From Prevotella sp. (GTDB lineage: Bacteria > Bacteroidota > Bacteroidia > Bacteroidales > Bacteroidaceae): DNA of 43,469 bases. The stretch is taken from positions 1 to 43,469 of the forward strand of contig JAILEG010000002.1 in the NCBI GenBank assembly GCA_024688365.1, written 5' to 3'. Under the pieces are notes generated by a model. It was not told where the DNA came from and did no database searches. It was given only the letters and a program-made list of their open reading frames with translations. The translations under genes were made by a program, and so were the position numbers. Position 1 is the stretch's first letter, and each line of letters starts with the position of its first letter. Of the stretch, positions 33,430-40,716 are shown piece after piece.

Positions 33430-34334
33430 AGACAAGCAAGATAATCCTCACAGGCATAGCAGCCCTGATGCTCGCCGCCTGTGGCACACAGAAGGCTGCG
33501 GTGACACCGAAGCCAGCCGCTGGAACAGACAAGGCCGCTGGAACCACCGCAACCGATAACACCCAACGGCAGAAACTCGGGTTCGTGCAACGGGTGTCCG
33601 ACCAGGCGCTCTACCAGCGCAACCTCGTCTCCAACCTCACATTCACCCTCAGCGATGGGCATAAGGACATCACCGTCCCCGGAATACTGCACATGCGCAA
33701 GGATGAGGTAATACGCCTGCAGCTGCTCATCCCCATCATCCGCAGCGAGGTGGGCCGCATTGAGTTTGCCAAGGACTATGTCCTCTTCATCGACCGGATC
33801 CACAAGCAGTATGTCAAGGCAAGCTACAACGACGTGGCTTTCCTGCGTGACAACGGCATCAACTTCTACTCCCTCCAGGCGCTCTTCTGGAACCAGCTCT
33901 TCATCCCCGGTCAGCAGCGGGTAAGCGAGAGCAGCCTGTCAAAGTTTGATGTCGACCTCGCACGCCTTGCCAATACAGCCAATGCCACCACAGCCGTGAC
34001 GCTGAAAGATGGCAAGATGACCTACCGATGGATGGCACAGACGCTATCGGGACTCATCAGTGAGGCCAGGGCACAGTATGTCAGCCCCAATCATGGCACC
34101 TCAACCCTTACCTGGAAATATTCCGGTTTCATGAACTTCGGCTCCAAGAAGTTCCCCACACACCATGAGCTGACCATCGAGACTGAGGCTACCAAGCAGA
34201 AGAAGACACTCAAAGCCAATTTTGAGCTGGATGGCTTCAGCGACTCGGCCGACTGGGACACCATGACCACACCGTCAGACAAGTACAAGCAAGTAAGCGT
34301 TGAGGAAATCCTCGGCAAACTAATGAATTTCTAA
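33426..34334 (+). CDS. DUF4292 lipoprotein
   Basis: The 302-residue protein has a lipobox LMLAAC (Cys19) after a short signal peptide, a Thr/Ala/Pro-rich linker, and a beta-rich domain (VSNLTFTLSDGHKDITVPGILHMRKDEVIRLQLLIP...) typical of DUF4292, a Bacteroidetes family whose fold recalls LolA/LolB lipoprotein-handling proteins. It overlaps the TPR gene by four bases (ATGA) and abuts the EnvC-like gene, whose ATG follows its stop directly. A role in outer-membrane biogenesis is likely from context only. Confidence 0.88.
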   Translation: MKTSKIILTGIAALMLAACGTQKAAVTPKPAAGTDKAAGTTATDNTQRQKLGFVQRVSDQALYQRNLVSNLTFTLSDGHKDITVPGILHMRKDEVIRLQLLIPIIRSEVGRIEFAKDYVLFIDRIHKQYVKASYNDVAFLRDNGINFYSLQALFWNQLFIPGQQRVSESSLSKFDVDLARLANTANATTAVTLKDGKMTYRWMAQTLSGLISEARAQYVSPNHGTSTLTWKYSGFMNFGSKKFPTHHELTIETEATKQKKTLKANFELDGFSDSADWDTMTTPSDKYKQVSVEEILGKLMNF

Positions 34335-36146
34335 ATGAGACGACTTTTCCTACTATTCTTATTATTGACAGCCTGCGTACTGGCTCCCCTTGCCCAGCAC
34401 ACAACAAGAAACAAGACCCCACAGAAAGCCACGGCAACACAGAAAGCCACCAAGAAGACTTCAGCCAAGGCACAACCGGCCCGTACCACTGTCCATCAGA
34501 ACCGTAACACACGTAACGGAAAGAAGGGCACAAAGGCACCCAGCTATGTGACAACCGAGGAGATAAAGGGGCTGCAGAAGCAGAACCAACAACTTCAGAA
34601 GGAGATTTCCGAGCATGAGGAGGAGATGAAGGCCAAGCAGAAGGATGTGGAGGACCGGCTGCAGAAGATCATACGGCTCGACACCGAGATTGGACAGCAC
34701 CAGCGCACCATCGACACTATTGCCACCGACATCAAGGGACTGGATGGAAACATCGGCATCCTGAAAGGGCAGCTGGCATCGCTGGAGACACAGCTGGGCG
34801 AGCGCCGTTCCCGGTTCATCCGTTCCATGCGCTATATGGCCCGCCACCGCAGCATCCAGGACAAGCTGATGTTCGTCTTCTCAGCCAGGAACCTCACACA
34901 GATGTATCGCCGACTGAGGTTTGTCAGGGAGTATGCTGCCTATCAGCGTGCGCAGGGCGAGCAGCTCAAAGCCAAGCAGATGCAGGTGGACCAGAAGCAC
35001 ACACAGCTGCAGCAGGTGCGTGGGCACAAGAGCAACCTGCTCTACAAGGGACGGCAGGAGCATGCCCAGATGGAACACAAGAAGGTGGAGCAGCAGACGG
35101 TTGTCAGCTCCCTGCAGCAGGACCAGAAGGTACTCCAGGGTGTCATTGCCCAGCGCCGACAGCAGCAGCAGGCACTCAACGCACAGATTGACCGCCTTGT
35201 ACAGATAGAGATTCAGAAAGCCCGTGCCCGTGCCATCGCCGAGGCGAAGGCTGCCGCCCGAGCCGCCGCTGCCAAGAAGCGTGCTGAGGAGATGGCACGC
35301 AAGAAAGCTGCCGCTGAGGCCGCCGCACGTGAGAATGCCCGCCGCATCGCCGAGGCGAAAGCACGTGAGGAGAAAGCAAAAGCCGCTGCCCGTGCTGCTG
35401 CGGAGGCAGCTGAGAAAGCACGAAAGGAGGCTGCTGCCCGTGCCGCCGCCGCCCGTGCCTCCGCCGCCAAGGCACGACAGGAAGCAGCCTTGAAGGAAAG
35501 GGCAGCCGCCCGTGAGCGTGCCATCAGGAAGGCTGAGCGGCAGGAAGCGGCCGCCAAGGAGGCTATGGAGAAGGCTGAGGCCAAGGCCGCTGCTGAGAAG
35601 GCACGTGCCGACCAGGCTGCCCGCGAGGCTGAATCGAACCGCATTGCCGCCGAGCGCAAGGCTGCTGCCGACAGGGACAGGGCTGCCCGTGAGGCAGCTG
35701 CCGCAAGGGCATCAGAGGCTGAGGACGACAGGCTCACCTCGGCCGACCGCGCCATGACCGGCAACTTTGCCAACAACCGTGGCAGGCTGCCAATGCCTTT
35801 GTCGGGCCGCATCGTAAGCCACTTCGGACAATATAACGTGGCAGGCATGTCGAACGTCCGCCTGAACAATGATGGCATCAACATCAAGGGTGCGCCAGGC
35901 AGTGCCGTCCGCAGCGTCTTCATGGGCGAGGTGAGTGCCATCTTCATGGCAGGCGGCACCAGCGTCGTGATGGTACGTCATGGTATCTACATCTCCGTCT
36001 ACTGCAACCTCGGCTCCGTCAGCGTCAGCAAGGGGCAGAAAGTGGGAACCGGGCAGACCATCGGTACGGTTGGTGCTGGCGGCATCCTCCAGTTCCAGCT
36101 GCGCAAGGAGACGGCCAAGCTCAACCCGGAGCAATGGCTCAGATAG
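34335..36146 (+). CDS. EnvC-like murein hydrolase activator with degenerate LytM domain
   Basis: EnvC-type proteins use a coiled coil to dock to FtsEX and a catalytically dead LytM (M23) domain to switch on amidases during cell separation. The 603-residue protein has a signal peptide, a Lys/Thr/Gln-rich linker, coiled coil (about 75-290), an unusually long Ala/Lys/Glu/Arg-rich helix (about 293-468) and a LytM domain (about 490-603). Zinc-binding positions are lost: HxxxD reads NNDGINI and the final HxH region reads LQFQLR. The start codon follows the DUF4292 stop directly. A weak hairpin (36157-36182) and then a strong terminator follow. Confidence 0.88.
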   Translation: MRRLFLLFLLLTACVLAPLAQHTTRNKTPQKATATQKATKKTSAKAQPARTTVHQNRNTRNGKKGTKAPSYVTTEEIKGLQKQNQQLQKEISEHEEEMKAKQKDVEDRLQKIIRLDTEIGQHQRTIDTIATDIKGLDGNIGILKGQLASLETQLGERRSRFIRSMRYMARHRSIQDKLMFVFSARNLTQMYRRLRFVREYAAYQRAQGEQLKAKQMQVDQKHTQLQQVRGHKSNLLYKGRQEHAQMEHKKVEQQTVVSSLQQDQKVLQGVIAQRRQQQQALNAQIDRLVQIEIQKARARAIAEAKAAARAAAAKKRAEEMARKKAAAEAAARENARRIAEAKAREEKAKAAARAAAEAAEKARKEAAARAAAARASAAKARQEAALKERAAARERAIRKAERQEAAAKEAMEKAEAKAAAEKARADQAAREAESNRIAAERKAAADRDRAAREAAAARASEAEDDRLTSADRAMTGNFANNRGRLPMPLSGRIVSHFGQYNVAGMSNVRLNNDGINIKGAPGSAVRSVFMGEVSAIFMAGGTSVVMVRHGIYISVYCNLGSVSVSKGQKVGTGQTIGTVGAGGILQFQLRKETAKLNPEQWLR

Positions 36147-36156
36147 CCGGCATAGC

Positions 36157-36182
36157 CTGCCCTGCGGTATTATGCAGGGCAG
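36157..36182 (+). other. Hairpin after the EnvC-like gene
   Basis: CTGCCCTGC (36157-36165) pairs with GCAGGGCAG (36174-36182) around an 8-base loop. No T-run follows, so it is more likely an RNA 3'-end stabiliser or pause site than a terminator. Confidence 0.5.
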
Positions 36183-36282
36183 AACCACCAAGACTGGTGA
36201 CCTGATGGTATATGTGCGGTATAGCTTCCCTGTATGGGAAACGTACTGGTCTGGCAAAAAAGCCATCCGCAGGCCAAGACAG

Positions 36283-36325
36283 AAAGACAGGCAGAGGGAC
36301 ACGTGACCTCTGCCTGTCTTTTTTC
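36283..36325 (+). terminator. Strong terminator of the dut-TPR-DUF4292-EnvC run
   Basis: A 15-bp perfect stem (36283-36297 with 36307-36321) with a 9-base loop, followed by a run of T. Nothing gene-like lies between here and the palindrome triplet. Confidence 0.92.
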
Positions 36326-36524
36326 ATGTCTGCACCTGTCAGTCTGACCATTACGGCCGCATTGGCTGTTGTGAAGGGACCGCCAGGACAAGCCGGACTG
36401 CCTCCGTGCAAGGGCACATATCACCCATCGGGCATCATCGGGTGCGGAACCGGAACGCAACTCCATGCAAAGCACCACAGTACCAGGAGCCGGATTACCA
36501 ATTCAACCTGTACCCGCACACGCC

Positions 36525-36588
36525 AGTACTTCACATGAAGTACCCTACTACTTCAGCTGCAATACTTCAATACTTTACATAAAGTACT
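36525..36588. repeat. Palindrome triplet, copy 3
   Basis: Units start at 36525, 36547 and 36569, again exactly 22 bases apart: AGTACTTCACATGAAGTACC, ACTACTTCAGCTGCAATACT and AATACTTTACATAAAGTACT. It lies between the EnvC-like gene and manC, which converge. Confidence 0.9.
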
Positions 36589-36652
36589 CAGCAAGTGTCC
36601 GCCTCATTGACCGCCAAAGCACCCTCTCCCTCTGGGAAACAAGGATATGCCC

Positions 36653-37744
36653 CTACACAAAATCCTCTCCTTTCTTCATCTGCACCTCATTGACGTATTT
36701 CCTCACCAATGCCGATGAGTCCTCTTTCTTGCAGATGAACAGGACGTTGTCCTGCTCAGCCACGATGTAGCCATCCAGTCCGTTGATGACAGCCAGCCGG
36801 CCCTTGGGCAGCTTTATCACGTTATTGGCCGACTCCTCCAGGATGACATCCGAGTCAATGACCACGTTGTCGCCTTCCTTCTTGCGCATCGCCTCGTAGA
36901 TCCCGTGCCATGTGCCAAGGTCAGCCCAGCCGAAGTCACACTTCATCACATAGACATTGTCCGATTTCTCCAGCACACCATAATCCAGTGACACATTCGG
37001 GTAACGTGGGAAGTTCTCCTGCATGAAGGCATCCTCCTCCTCAATACTCATCAGCTTTCCCGCCGAATCCACATCCCGCAGGACAGAAGGGAGGAATCGG
37101 TACAGGCACTGGCGCAGGTATCGGATATTGGAAAGGAACAGTCCCGTATTCCAGTACCACTCCTTGCTCTCCATGAATATCCTGGCAAACTCCCTGTCGG
37201 GTTTCTCCGTAAACGCCTTCACCTTGTAGATGTCATCACTCCCCGTGTACTCTCCCTGCTGGATGTATCCGTAACCTGGCTCTGCCCGGGTGGGACTGAC
37301 CCCCATCGTCAGCAGCGAGTCACTCTTCTCCACAAAACGCAGCCCCTCCGTCATGTTCCGCATGAAAGCCTCCTCGTTGAAGATGCTCTGGTCTGAGGGC
37401 GACACGATAAGGTTCGCCTCAGGGTTGCTCATCGAGATACGATGCATCGCCCATGCCACACTCGGAGCCGTGCTGCGATGGATTGGCTCAGCCATGATAT
37501 GGTCGGCCGGCACATCGGGCAACTGCTCACGCACGAAGCCAAGATAGTCCTGACTGGTGTTGATGTATATGTTCTCCTTGGGAAGGATACGGGCGAAACG
37601 GTCAAAAGTCTGCTGAAGCTGGGTGCGCCCCACGCCAAAGAAGTCAATAAACTGTTTGGGAAACTTGTCTCTGCTGCTGGGCCAGAGCCTTCTGCCCTTG
37701 CCACCGGCGAGAATCACACAATAATTATTCTTGTTGTCAGCCAT
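36653..37744 (-). CDS. manC: Mannose-1-phosphate guanylyltransferase
   Basis: ManC makes GDP-mannose from mannose-1-phosphate and GTP for cell-surface polysaccharide and glycoprotein synthesis. The 363-residue single-domain protein (no phosphomannose isomerase domain) starts with the nucleotide-binding signature LAGGKGRRLWPSSRDKFPKQF near residue 12 and has AEPIHRSTAPSVAWA, SPSDQ, FTEKPD and WNTGLFL motifs typical of the family. The ATG at 37744 is preferred over a TTG two codons upstream. A full consensus promoter lies about 35 bases upstream. Confidence 0.95.
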   Translation of the reverse strand: MADNKNNYCVILAGGKGRRLWPSSRDKFPKQFIDFFGVGRTQLQQTFDRFARILPKENIYINTSQDYLGFVREQLPDVPADHIMAEPIHRSTAPSVAWAMHRISMSNPEANLIVSPSDQSIFNEEAFMRNMTEGLRFVEKSDSLLTMGVSPTRAEPGYGYIQQGEYTGSDDIYKVKAFTEKPDREFARIFMESKEWYWNTGLFLSNIRYLRQCLYRFLPSVLRDVDSAGKLMSIEEEDAFMQENFPRYPNVSLDYGVLEKSDNVYVMKCDFGWADLGTWHGIYEAMRKKEGDNVVIDSDVILEESANNVIKLPKGRLAVINGLDGYIVAEQDNVLFICKKEDSSALVRKYVNEVQMKKGEDFV

Positions 37745-37778
37745 TTTCAATTAGGATAGCCTTTTCTGTTCTTAGCGT

Positions 37779-37809
37779 CAAAGATACCTTATATATTATA
37801 TCCCTACAA
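37779..37809 (-). promoter_or_regulatory. manC promoter
   Basis: On the minus strand TTG (37809-37807), a 20-base spacer and TATCTTTG (37786-37779) match the consensus. Confidence 0.8.
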
Positions 37810-38089
37810 ATGTTTTAAGATTTAAATAGCAAATTTTATAATCTTTGGTGCTGTCTCATCCACCACCCCCTGCCCTCTTTCATTCCCGGAACAGCTCCCC
37901 GGGCATCAGGCTGACATGCGAGGCGACACATCTCAGAATGGCTGTCTGCTGCCCATTTCCCTCTGTCCCTCCGAGGATGCTGCCCTACGCACCGGGATAC
38001 GACTACGGCCCAAACCGCCATTCCATCCGTTTTTATACCTATATTTTACATCTATAGTAACCTATAATTCCATTTTGTCACCCAAAAAT
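37810..38089. other. Intergenic region between manC and tRNA-Leu
   Basis: No credible gene. The sequence has AT-rich ends and a GC-rich middle with no strong hairpin. Confidence 0.5.
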
Positions 38090-38120
38090 TTGTCCTATTC
38101 AGATTTTCTCCCTACCTTTG
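38090..38120 (+). promoter_or_regulatory. tRNA-Leu promoter
   Basis: TTG (38090-38092), a 20-base spacer and TACCTTTG (38113-38120) are a full consensus match, 25 bases before the tRNA. Confidence 0.85.
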
Positions 38121-38145
38121 CACCGCTTATAAAACAGCAAGCCAT

Positions 38146-38227
38146 GCCCAGATGGCGGAATAGGTAGACGCGCTGGTCTCAAACACCAGTGCCGCAAGGC
38201 ATCCCGGTTCGAGCCCGGGTCTGGGTA
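38146..38227 (+). tRNA. tRNA-Leu (anticodon CAA)
   Basis: The 82-base gene folds with acceptor stem GCCCAGA/TCTGGGT (a G-U pair at 1-72), anticodon stem CTGGT/ACCAG around CTCAAAC (anticodon CAA, reading UUG), a class II variable arm TGCC GCAA GGCA and T arm CCCGG/CCGGG. CCA is not encoded. Its 3' end is the insertion site of the islet that follows: the last 12 bases plus CGAA recur at 40717-40732. Confidence 0.96.
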
Positions 38228-38231
38228 CGAA
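38216..38231 (+). other. Left attachment-site repeat (attL) at the tRNA-Leu 3' end
   Basis: CGGGTCTGGGTACGAA, of which 12 bases are tRNA-Leu 3' end, matches CGGGTCTGGGTGCGAA at 40717-40732 in 15 of 16 positions and in the same orientation. Confidence 0.75.
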
Positions 38232-38233
38232 GA

Positions 38234-38282
38234 AACTCTGTAACTGATTGATATTCAATCTTGTTACAGAGTTCTTTCTTTT
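38234..38282 (+). terminator. Terminator after tRNA-Leu
   Basis: AACTCTGTAAC (38234-38244) pairs with GTTACAGAGTT (38263-38273), with an inner stem GATTGA/TCAATC, then CTTTCTTTTT. By the islet model this terminator came with the inserted DNA. Confidence 0.8.
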
Positions 38283-38496
38283 TAATAGCAAAGAGGAAAT
38301 AGATAAGTATATAGACAGTCAGAAAGCCGAGGTGAAAGCAAAGCACCTGATTCCGAACCCTTTGAAATTCAAAGGATATGTAATCTTCTTGTTTCCTAAC
38401 CATACCGTGCCGCGATTCCTCGATTTGTGCAGAGAAAATAACAGGATGGGAGAGTTCAGGGCACTGTACGAATATACCAACCGATGCTACTATTAA
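38248..38496 (+). pseudogene. C-terminal remnant of an unidentified protein gene
   Basis: The 82-codon frame opens only with TTG and runs through the tRNA terminator hairpin, yet from about residue 14 (SKEEIDKYIDSQKAEVKAKH) to the end (NNRMGEFRALYEYTNRCYY) it reads like genuine protein. The open frame begins at the very edge of the islet, which suggests that the insertion or an earlier deletion removed its 5' part. I do not recognise the family. A functional short gene with a TTG start cannot be excluded. Confidence 0.5.
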
Positions 38497-38512
38497 GCAA
38501 CGGGAAAACTCT

Positions 38513-38635
38513 TTGAGGATGTGTCAAAATAAAAACTCACAACTTGACAACATTTCATCCGCAAGTTGAGTTTCTATATAAGCAAATGAAAGGCCCATTT
38601 CTACACTCTATAATGAGTGATGAAATGGACTTTTC
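38513..38635. other. IS-like palindromic patch
   Basis: GAGGATGTGTCAAAATAA at 38515 resembles the terminal sequence of some Bacteroidetes insertion sequences. It is followed by an inverted repeat (AAACTCACAACTTG at 38533-38546 with CAAGTTGAGTTT at 38562-38573) and a 20-base imperfect palindrome (38588-38607 with 38616-38635, 16 pairs). No transposase frame is present, so it may be the end of a lost insertion sequence. Confidence 0.4.
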
Positions 38636-38765
38636 TTATAGGGTTGTTTCAAACAGTAAGGGTTCTAAAAAAGAGATTTACATCTTGACAACCCCTCAAG
38701 TTTATTTGTTTCAAGAGTTCCCACAAGATTATTCACTACGGCGACGGAATTCCAATGCAAAGTAT

Positions 38766-38773
38766 TACCTTTG
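38766..38773 (+). promoter_or_regulatory. -7 box of the ART-NADAR operon
   Basis: TACCTTTG fits the consensus 29 bases before the ART start codon. No TTG is found at the usual -33 position. Confidence 0.55.
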
Positions 38774-38802
38774 CTACAATAAAATCAAAAACGAAAAACA
38801 AG

Positions 38803-39360
38803 ATGCAGGTCTTCTATCACGGATCGCCAATGCTCTTCAGTAAGTTTGACCTTACCCATATCCTTGAAGGAGATAGAAAAGTCAAGTTTGGATATGGAGT
38901 ATATCTGACCAGTAGCTTTTCTTCGGCTGCTCATTATAGTGGAGCCAATAGAAACGCTACCACCCACTATGTATATACCGTGGAAGTGCCGGATTTGACA
39001 GATGACAACCATATAGATTTCAAAAGACCTATTCCATCAGGCATTATAACAAAAGCCGAGCAGAAACTGGGAGAGTGTATTCCACATCAAGTGTCGTTGG
39101 ACGCAAAGCACTTCCGGAAGTACATTGCGAGGAAATTGTATGGAGAACTAAATATCCACGCAGAAAAAGCTGCAGCAAGTTTCTTGAAAAGTATTGGCGT
39201 AGATTATATCACATGGCCCTATTCTTGGAAGAATCCCGCACTCGGTATAAACGTGGCAGTGCTTGATGAAAGTATCATCACCATCACCAAAATACAGCAA
39301 GTAGAACTTGACTACAAGCAGAGATTAATCAGTGGCTCAGAAAAGAAGATACAACTATGA
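38803..39360 (+). CDS. ADP-ribosyltransferase-like protein (ART-PolyVal / DUF3990-like), probable toxin
   Basis: The 185-residue protein has the layout of small ADP-ribosyltransferases: an opening FYHGSPMLFSKFDLTHI (H6 in YHGS, the NAD-contacting histidine of H-Y-E enzymes), FGYGVYLTSSFSSAAHYS (Y34), a strand YVYTVEVPD, then IARKLYGELNIHAEKAAASFLKSIGVDYITW and INVAVLDESIITI, which recall ART domains of phage polyvalent proteins. I could not place the third catalytic residue with certainty. The start at 38803 fits the domain edge. The stop overlaps the NADAR start by four bases (ATGA). The likely activity is transfer of ADP-ribose to a nucleic acid or protein target. Confidence concerns the fold; the toxin role is inferred from the partner. 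Confidence 0.75.
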   Translation: MQVFYHGSPMLFSKFDLTHILEGDRKVKFGYGVYLTSSFSSAAHYSGANRNATTHYVYTVEVPDLTDDNHIDFKRPIPSGIITKAEQKLGECIPHQVSLDAKHFRKYIARKLYGELNIHAEKAAASFLKSIGVDYITWPYSWKNPALGINVAVLDESIITITKIQQVELDYKQRLISGSEKKIQL

Positions 39361-39983
39361 CAATTGGAAAGTTAGCACCACTTATCAGAGAGTATTACCC
39401 AGAATACTATTCTTGGAACGAATATCCGGCTGATCAATGCGCCTTAATCGGAAAGGTAAAAGATAAATGGGGGATTTTGGGAAATTTCGCTCCCACACCA
39501 CTTATTGTCAACGATGTACCTTTCGTCAATGCAGAGCAACTCTTCCAGATGATGAAGTTTACGGATGTAGAAACTTTACTATCCATCTACAATGCGAGAG
39601 GGCTGCCCATAAAATGGATGGCCAAAGCAGGAGAAAGGAAAGGGTTGAGGCGTGAATACTGGGGCCGTATCATCATTGACTGTATGAAGTTCTGTCTGCA
39701 AACCAAATACGACCAATCGCACGACTTCAGAACGGTTCTTGCAGAAACTGGAGAATTATACATTGTTGAAGATCAGACCCACAGCAAAACCAATCATAGA
39801 ACGGGACAGGTTCGGGATGCTGACACATGGGGAGTTGTACTCCGAGGAGACAGATATGTTGGGAGCAATCTTCTGGGCAGATTATTGATGGAACTGCGTA
39901 GCAGACATAAGTTTGATTATCACCTCCCCGATGACACACTTGATTTCATCTCCTGTCTGAAATTAAAGATTTCAAGCCAATGA
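39357..39983 (+). CDS. NADAR-domain protein (YbiA-like), probable ADP-ribose-removing antitoxin
   Basis: NADAR proteins act on ADP-ribose- or riboflavin-related N-glycosides, and some remove ADP-ribose from guanine placed there by DarT-type toxins. The 208-residue protein has GNFAPTPLIVNDVPFVNAEQLFQMMKF (about 42-68), matching the family phrase in which a surface strand is followed by the EHxxQxxKF helix, then GLPIKWMAKAGER with basic residues, and the C-terminal WGVVLRGDRYVGSNLLGRLLMELR. Its four-base overlap with the ART gene implies equimolar synthesis. I infer an antidote role; a metabolic role is possible. Confidence 0.8.
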   Translation: MTIGKLAPLIREYYPEYYSWNEYPADQCALIGKVKDKWGILGNFAPTPLIVNDVPFVNAEQLFQMMKFTDVETLLSIYNARGLPIKWMAKAGERKGLRREYWGRIIIDCMKFCLQTKYDQSHDFRTVLAETGELYIVEDQTHSKTNHRTGQVRDADTWGVVLRGDRYVGSNLLGRLLMELRSRHKFDYHLPDDTLDFISCLKLKISSQ

Positions 39984-40051
39984 CATCCGCTTGATGCCAA
40001 TCTCTGTGATGGCTTATAATCAACAAGGAATATCTTTTTTATGAATTTTAT

Positions 40052-40082
40052 TTGGATATTTGTATCTTGTTAGTTACCTTTA
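40052..40082 (+). promoter_or_regulatory. Promoter of the toxin-antitoxin remnant
   Basis: TTG (40052-40054), a 20-base spacer and TACCTTTA (40075-40082), one mismatch from the -7 consensus. It ends four bases before the ATG at 40087, again predicting a leaderless start. Confidence 0.6.
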
Positions 40083-40086
40083 TACG

Positions 40087-40299
40087 ATGAGTTCAATATC
40101 CAACTCATACGAGATGAGAGTCAGTCTTGGCTCTAATGAATACAGAAGTATGCTTTTCGCCGTAGATAATGACAACCTTATCGAAGCTACAAGCATCATC
40201 CTCTTAAATGCCTTCTTGAAAAAATCGACGAAGGACTATAACAAACAGATAAAGATTGCAGAACGAATACTGAAAGGACTGAGCAATGAAGTTGGATGA
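40087..40299 (+). CDS. HigB/RelE-like toxin fragment, N-terminal half missing
   Basis: The 70-residue product (YEMRVSLGSNEYRSMLFAVDN, then IILLNAFLKKSTKDYNKQIKIAERIL) corresponds to the C-terminal half of the gp49/HigB group of RelE-superfamily mRNA interferases, which are usually about 110 residues. The N-terminal part, including the first helices, is absent from the DNA just upstream. The ATG sits directly after a promoter, so a short protein could still be made. It overlaps the HTH gene by 14 bases. The missing half makes toxicity doubtful. Confidence 0.75.
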   Translation: MSSISNSYEMRVSLGSNEYRSMLFAVDNDNLIEATSIILLNAFLKKSTKDYNKQIKIAERILKGLSNEVG

Positions 40300-40594
40300 A
40301 AATAGATTGAAGAAACTGTCAAGTGCCGATGAACTGCTTGACAAGAAACACGGCAAGGCAGGGACAGAAACTCGTGATACATTCAATTCCGAGGCTCGTG
40401 CATGGTACTTGGGGAAACTGATAAGAGACCGACGCAAAGAATTGAACATTACCCAACAGGAACTTGCAGACCGTGTTGGTACTGCCCGTAGTTATATAGC
40501 ACGGGTGGAACGTGGCCAAACAGACATACAGATGTCCACGTTCTTAAAGATTGCCGGAGCACTCGGTATCAGTTTCTCACCCGTGTTTACTTGA
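40286..40594 (+). CDS. XRE/Cro-type HTH antitoxin (HigA-like)
   Basis: The 102-residue protein has a polar N-terminal extension (about 1-35) and an XRE helix-turn-helix (about 40-95, LGKLIRDRRKELNITQQELADRVGTARSYIARVERGQTDIQMSTF). Its size and overlap with a toxin-like gene fit the HigA group, which represses its own promoter and neutralises the toxin. It appears complete. Here it could still repress the promoter at 40052-40082 or act as an orphan regulator. The gene ends 122 bases before the right att repeat. Confidence 0.85.
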   Translation: MKLDENRLKKLSSADELLDKKHGKAGTETRDTFNSEARAWYLGKLIRDRRKELNITQQELADRVGTARSYIARVERGQTDIQMSTFLKIAGALGISFSPVFT

Positions 40595-40716
40595 GTTATC
40601 CATCGGTCACTTTTGGTCACCATTTCACGTCTCTATTGACACGAGAGTGATGAGATAAGTTACCAAACAATACAATAACCAAGAGTTATGACACATAGTA
40701 AACAAAAAGGGTGTCA

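Noticed and set aside
35213..35959. 248-codon Ala/Ser/Arg-rich minus-strand frame
   Set aside because: It is the mirror of the Ala/Lys/Glu-rich helix of the EnvC-like gene; composition is explained by GC-rich codons on the other strand.
13087..36588. Palindromic repeats considered as CRISPR
   Set aside because: Units are contiguous with 2-base gaps and no spacers, and there are no cas genes.
38146..38227. G-U pair at positions 1-72 of tRNA-Leu as a sign of a pseudo-tRNA
   Set aside because: All other stems are perfect and a full promoter is present; I believe the G-U pair also occurs in related tRNA-Leu genes.
38544..38843. 99-codon plus-strand frame before the ART gene
   Set aside because: It runs through the palindromic IS-like patch and the ART promoter and overlaps the ART start; the product resembles no protein I know.
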